In this document: in pieces, positions 60,183 to 64,000 of the stretch | Numbering within the stretch: position 1 is the stretch's first letter | Layout: each line of letters starts with the position of its first letter | Assembly: GCA_040216765.1 (NCBI GenBank) | Contig: JAVJON010000007.1 | Location: 434,001 to 498,000, forward strand | DNA: 64,000 bases | Direction: 5' to 3' | DNA from: Marinibaculum sp040216765 | GTDB taxonomy: Bacteria; Pseudomonadota; Alphaproteobacteria; Ferrovibrionales; Ferrovibrionaceae | Translations under genes and position numbers: made by a program | Notes under the pieces: generated by a model | The model's input: only the letters and a program-made list of their open reading frames with translations | The model's database searches: none | What the model was told of the DNA's origin: nothing

Positions 60183-61574
60183 TCAGTCGGGCGCGTAGGG
60201 GTTCTTGCCCTTGCGGGTCATCAGGCGCAGCGGCACACCGGTCAGGTCGAAGGTCTGCCGCAGGCCGTTGGCCAGATAGCGCAGATAGCTTTCGGGCAGG
60301 TCGTCGGCCTTGTTCACGAACAGCGCGAAGGTGGGGGGCCGCGCCTTCACCTGGGTGCCGTAGCGGATCCGCAGGCGGCGGCCCGAGACCAGCGGCGGCG
60401 GATGCTGTTCCTGCATCTCCGCCAGCCAGCGGTTGAACTGGGCCGTCGGCAGGCGGCAGTTCCAGCGGGCATATTGCTGCATGACCGCGGGCAGCAGGCG
60501 GTCCACATGACGGCCGGTCAATGCGGACAGGGTGACGATCGGGATGCCGCGGACCTGGGCCAGCGAGGTCTCCAGCCGCTCCTCGACCTCCTTCAGCCGG
60601 CGGGCGCGATCGGTGACGCTGTCCCACTTGTTGATCGCCAGCACCATCGCCCGCCCCTCCTCCGCCACATGGGCGGCGATGGTCAGGTCCTGGCGGTCCA
60701 GGCCGCGCTCGCCGTCGACCAGCAGCACGACCACCTGGGCCATCCGGACCGCCTCCAGGCTGTCCCGCACGGAAAGGCGTTCCAGGTCCGCCTCGATGCG
60801 CGCCTTGCGCCGCATCCCTGCGGTATCGACAAGCCGGATCCACTGCCCCTCGTACTGCCAGTCGATCGAGATCGCGTCGCGGGTCAGGCCGGGCTCCGGG
60901 CCGGTCAGCAGGCGCTCGTCGCCGAGCAGGCGGTTGACCAGGGTCGACTTGCCGGCATTGGGCCGGCCAACCACCGCCAATTGCAGCGGGCCGGCGGGAA
61001 GCGCCGCATCGCCATCGTCCGGCATCCCTTCCGGAAAGGCCTCGGACTCCACCGTTTCCGTCTCGGACGGGGCATGCGGGCGCAGCGCCTCCAGCAGGTC
61101 CACCAGACCGTCGCCATGTTCGGCGGAGAGCGCGACGGGTTCGCCCAGTCCCAGGGCATAGGCGTCCAGCACCCCGGCCTCGCCGGCCCGCCCTTCCGCC
61201 TTGTTGGCAAGCAGGATCACCGGCTTGCGGGTGGCCCGCAGCGCCTGCGCGAAATGCGCATCCAGCGGCGTCACGCCGGCCCGCGCATCGATCAGGAAGA
61301 GCACGACGTCCGCATCGCGCACGGCGCGGTCGGTCTGGGCGCGCATGCGGGCCTCGGTGGTCTCGCCCGCGGCTTCCTCGAGCCCGGCCGTATCGAAGAT
61401 GCGGAACTGCAGCTCGCCCAGGCTGGCCATCGCCTCCTGCCGGTCGCGGGTCACGCCGGGGGTGTCGGCCACGATGGCAATGCGCCGCCCGGCCAGCCTG
61501 TTGAACAGGGTGGACTTGCCGACATTGGGCCGCCCCACGATGGCGGCAACCAGAAGGCGCTCGGAATCGGTCAT
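60183..61574 (-). CDS. der: Ribosome assembly GTPase Der
   Basis: 463 residues. Two tandem GTPase domains: GRPNVGKSTLFNRL with DTPGVTRDRQ and NKAE in the first, GRPNAGKSTLVNRL with DTAGMRRKA and NKWD in the second, then a C-terminal KH-like domain. An acidic linker (about 165-195) joins the two GTPases. Essential for 50S subunit maturation. It follows the BamB-like gene by seven bases on the same strand, the usual bamB-der order. Confidence 0.97.
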   Translation of the reverse strand: MTDSERLLVAAIVGRPNVGKSTLFNRLAGRRIAIVADTPGVTRDRQEAMASLGELQFRIFDTAGLEEAAGETTEARMRAQTDRAVRDADVVLFLIDARAGVTPLDAHFAQALRATRKPVILLANKAEGRAGEAGVLDAYALGLGEPVALSAEHGDGLVDLLEALRPHAPSETETVESEAFPEGMPDDGDAALPAGPLQLAVVGRPNAGKSTLVNRLLGDERLLTGPEPGLTRDAISIDWQYEGQWIRLVDTAGMRRKARIEADLERLSVRDSLEAVRMAQVVVLLVDGERGLDRQDLTIAAHVAEEGRAMVLAINKWDSVTDRARRLKEVEERLETSLAQVRGIPIVTLSALTGRHVDRLLPAVMQQYARWNCRLPTAQFNRWLAEMQEQHPPPLVSGRRLRIRYGTQVKARPPTFALFVNKADDLPESYLRYLANGLRQTFDLTGVPLRLMTRKGKNPYAPD

Positions 61575-61581
61575 GCCTGGC

Positions 61582-62931
61582 CTATCGGTAGGCGATGATG
61601 TCGCCGTCGGCGGTGGTGATGAACAGGGTCTGCTGCGCCACCACCGGCGGCACCATGGCCTTGTCCGGCATGTCCATCACACCGAGCAGTTCGCCGGTAT
61701 AGGGCGACAGGGTGACCGCCTGGCCCTCGCTGGAAATCAGGATCAGGCGGTCGCCGGCGAGGACCGGCCCGTACCAGACCACCACGCCCTTGTTCTGCTT
61801 CCGGTCCGGATTGATGTAGCGCTCCAGCTGGTGCACCCAGCGGATACTGCCGTCCCGGCGGGTCAGCGCGACCACTTCGGACTCCAGGGTGACCAGGAAG
61901 ATGAAGTCGCCGGCCACCCACGGCATGTTCAGGCCGCCGAAGCTGGTCTCCCACAGCCGCGCGCCGGACCGCTGGTCGATCGCCACCATGCGGCCTGCAT
62001 GGCTGATCGCGAAGACCATGCCCCGGTCCATCACCGGCTCCCCGGTGATGTCGTTGATCTCTCCCACAGGAGAGATCCGCCCGGTGCGGATCAGGGTGTC
62101 GCCCCAGGCCACCACGCCGTTGCCTGCCCGCAGGGCGAAGATCTCGCCCGACGAAAACGGCGCCACCACGACGGACCCGGCAACCGCCGGCGCGGCGGCA
62201 TTCACCAGGGCCGCGCCTTCGGAGATCGCGGTGTGGCTCCAGTCCTCCGTGCCGTCGGCGGTGCTGAGGGCATGAAGGGTATTGTCGCTGGTGACGACGT
62301 AGACCCGGCCGCCGAACACGGTTGGCGCCGGCCGCATCGGCTGGCCCAGGTCGTTGACCCAGATCTGGCTGCCGTCCGCCGGCGAGAGCTTGTAGACCAG
62401 GCCATAGGCGGTGGCCGCATACAGCGCGCCGTTCCAGTAGCCGATGCCGCCGCCCACCGCGCTCGAATCCTCGTCGTCCGGTGCCAGGGCGACCCGCCAG
62501 ATCCGGTCGCCCGAGCCGATATCGTAGGCGCTGAGATTGGATTCGGCGTCGATCGCGAACAGCCGGCCTTCCGCCACCACCGGCGTCGCGAAGATCCGCT
62601 GGCCGGTACCGGCGCCGGCACCGATGCTGATCCGCCAGGCCTCGGCAAGCTGGTCGCCCAGCGCCAGGTGATGCATCGCATGGCTGGGATAGCCGCCGAC
62701 CTGCGGCCAGTCGTCGTTGACCCAGGGCGCCGGCAAGCGGACGTCCAGGTCCTCCAGGCGGGGATCGGCCTGCAGGCTGCTGTCCAACTGCATCACCGGG
62801 ATGCGCTCGCCGGGCAGCGGCGTGTCCTCGTCCACGCCGTAGAGATCCGCCAGGTCGCAGGCAGCGGTCGTCGCCAGCAGCGCCACCGCTGCCGCCACGC
62901 CGGCAAGGCGGCGCAGGTTGGTCATTGGCAT
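61582..62931 (-). CDS. bamB: BamB-like outer-membrane assembly lipoprotein
   Basis: 449 residues from ATG 62931 (ATG 62925 also possible). Lipoprotein signal with Cys at about 25 (TTAAC). The rest is an eight-bladed PQQ-type beta propeller with repeated blades such as GRLFAIDAESNLSAYDIGSG, GALYAATAYGLVYKLSPADG and GRVYVVTSDNTLHALSTADG. BamB helps BamA fold outer-membrane proteins, which ties in with LptD and SurA elsewhere in the window. It is flanked by a YfgM-like gene and der as in E. coli. Confidence 0.92.
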   Translation of the reverse strand: MPMTNLRRLAGVAAAVALLATTAACDLADLYGVDEDTPLPGERIPVMQLDSSLQADPRLEDLDVRLPAPWVNDDWPQVGGYPSHAMHHLALGDQLAEAWRISIGAGAGTGQRIFATPVVAEGRLFAIDAESNLSAYDIGSGDRIWRVALAPDDEDSSAVGGGIGYWNGALYAATAYGLVYKLSPADGSQIWVNDLGQPMRPAPTVFGGRVYVVTSDNTLHALSTADGTEDWSHTAISEGAALVNAAAPAVAGSVVVAPFSSGEIFALRAGNGVVAWGDTLIRTGRISPVGEINDITGEPVMDRGMVFAISHAGRMVAIDQRSGARLWETSFGGLNMPWVAGDFIFLVTLESEVVALTRRDGSIRWVHQLERYINPDRKQNKGVVVWYGPVLAGDRLILISSEGQAVTLSPYTGELLGVMDMPDKAMVPPVVAQQTLFITTADGDIIAYR

Positions 62932-62933
62932 CG

Positions 62934-63638
62934 TCAATCGCCCGATTGTGCCTCACCGGCACCGGCCCCGCCGGCCGCCGGGGCGGCCTGCCCCAGGGCC
63001 TGCAACACCTCGCCGGCACGCTGACGGACACCCGGCCGTGCGGCGGTGTCCCCCGAGAGCGCCCGATAGGCCGCGACCGCGCCGTCCCGGTCGCCGCTCT
63101 GCAGCAGCGCCGCGGCCTCGACCTCCGCGGCCAGGTCGCGATAGGGGTTGCCCGTCCCGGTCAGCGGGCCCAGATCGTCGCGGATCGCCGGCAGGGCCTC
63201 GCCATTGCCGATTGCCAGCAGCGCGGCCCGCAGCCGGGCGACCGCGCGCAGGTCGGGATGCGCCTCCCCGTCCGCGGCCAGTTGCCGGTAGCTCTCGATC
63301 GCCGCGGCGTCATAGCCTTCGTCCTCCAGCGCCGCCGCCCGCTGCAACAGCGCCAGGGCGCGATACCCGCCGGACGCTTCGCTGGCCAGAATCGCCAGGG
63401 CATCGGCGGCCTCGGCCGCCTTGCCCTCCCGCAGCTGGCCGACGGCCGCCACATAGGCGCGGGCATCGTCCTCGGCCTTGGCGTCCTGCCAGGCCTGCCA
63501 GCCGAACCAGCCGCCCACCGCCAGCGCGATCGCCAGGACCACGCCGATGATCAACGGGGCCAGGCGACGGGCCAGTTGCTGGTACCGCTCCTTGCGGACT
63601 TCCTCATGGACTTCGCGGAAAAGTTCGCTGTCGGACAA
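62934..63638 (-). CDS. YfgM-like tetratricopeptide membrane protein
   Basis: 234 residues. A cytoplasmic start (SDSELFREVHEEVRKERYQQ), one membrane helix at about 27-50, then a periplasmic TPR-like helical region (about 55-215). This is the layout of the YfgM family, which works with PpiD at the Sec translocon. The yfgM-bamB-der order is conserved. The Ala/Gly-rich C-terminus is probably unstructured. Confidence 0.87.
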   Translation of the reverse strand: MSDSELFREVHEEVRKERYQQLARRLAPLIIGVVLAIALAVGGWFGWQAWQDAKAEDDARAYVAAVGQLREGKAAEAADALAILASEASGGYRALALLQRAAALEDEGYDAAAIESYRQLAADGEAHPDLRAVARLRAALLAIGNGEALPAIRDDLGPLTGTGNPYRDLAAEVEAAALLQSGDRDGAVAAYRALSGDTAARPGVRQRAGEVLQALGQAAPAAGGAGAGEAQSGD

Positions 63639-63819
63639 GACGCCCTCTCAACACGGAAACCGGGATCTGCCGCGCACCGGCCGACAGGGAGGCCGGTACG
63701 GCCGCGCCGGTCGGCGACCGGCGGCGTTGCGCCGCGCGGCGCGTGCCTGCTGGTACACTATATCAGCGCAAATCGCTAATTCCCTGATACGCTTCGGCAA
63801 ATTTCGGAACCGGAATCGC

Positions 63820-63990
63820 ATGGACAGCACCCAGATTGCCATCCTGGCGGCGATGGTCGGCGCCCTCATCCTGGCGATCGGCGGTGTCGGCTGGTCGCGC
63901 CTGCGCGGCGCCACGATCGTCAGCTATATCGCCACCTGGCTGGGGATTGCCGTTCTCATCGCCCTCGCCTACCGCCTGTTCAACGGCTGA
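63820..63990 (+). CDS. Small two-helix membrane protein
   Basis: 56 residues from ATG 63820. Helices at about 5-24 (TQIAILAAMVGALILAIGG) and 32-52 (TIVSYIATWLGIAVLIALAY) flank a basic loop GWSRLRG, so the loop probably faces the cytoplasm. It is divergent from the YfgM-like gene. A gene that reads on beyond the window may follow; nothing identifies its function. Confidence 0.6.
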   Translation: MDSTQIAILAAMVGALILAIGGVGWSRLRGATIVSYIATWLGIAVLIALAYRLFNG

Positions 63991-64000
63991 CCGGGCGGCC

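Overview
This is a high-GC alphaproteobacterial chromosome segment, most like Rhodospirillales. That rests on the local gene order (lptF-lptG-lptD-surA-pdxA-rsmA; gmk-yicC-mltG-fabF-acpP-fabG-fabD; rpsF-rpsR-DUF2232-rplI; alr-mlaEF-radA-cvpA-purF; hom-glpX-recJ), the class I PHA synthase and the protein sequences. No species is assigned.

Region 1-5273 is a signalling block. It has the start of an enoyl-CoA hydratase (minus strand), a membrane-anchored EAL phosphodiesterase, a LuxI acyl-homoserine-lactone synthase, a crotonase whose residues fit an enoyl-CoA isomerase better than a hydratase, a 70-residue unknown protein, an XRE regulator and a LuxR receptor. A 392-bp leader with a strong palindrome precedes luxI.

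Region 5300-20774 is a 15.4-kb element inserted in the 3' end of a tRNA-Glu gene. It is bounded by an exact 48-bp direct repeat equal to the tRNA 3' end including CCA. It carries a tyrosine integrase, an AlpA-like excisionase, a DnaB-type helicase with a DUF1376 replication partner, a prohead protease, an HK97 gp10-like protein, a Gly-rich protein, a 1488-residue tape-measure-like protein, and a small HTH repressor divergent from two unknown genes across a long palindrome. No terminase, portal, major capsid, tail tube or lysis gene is recognisable, so it is either a phage satellite or a prophage that lost its head module. It is the most unusual part of the window.

Region 20848-34401 is core metabolism and envelope: recJ-glpX-hom (minus), a large OmpA-domain lipoprotein (minus), a PHA synthase with a roughly 180-residue Ala/Lys/Gly-rich N-terminal extension, pepA-holC (minus), then lptF-lptG leading into the LptD-SurA cluster.

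Region 34394-46320 covers outer-membrane assembly (lptD, surA), vitamin B6 (pdxA), rRNA methylation (rsmA), then on the minus strand gmk, yicC, mltG and the fatty-acid synthesis genes fabF, acpP, fabG and fabD.

Region 46637-63990 holds a ribosomal protein operon in which S6 has a basic Arg/Gly/Asp tail and L9 an acidic tail, then cfa, dnaB, alr, mlaE-mlaF, radA, cvpA, purF, a DUF2937 protein, an SDR, and on the minus strand der, a BamB-like lipoprotein and a YfgM-like protein; a small two-helix membrane protein ends the window. No CRISPR array, insertion sequence or rRNA gene was seen.
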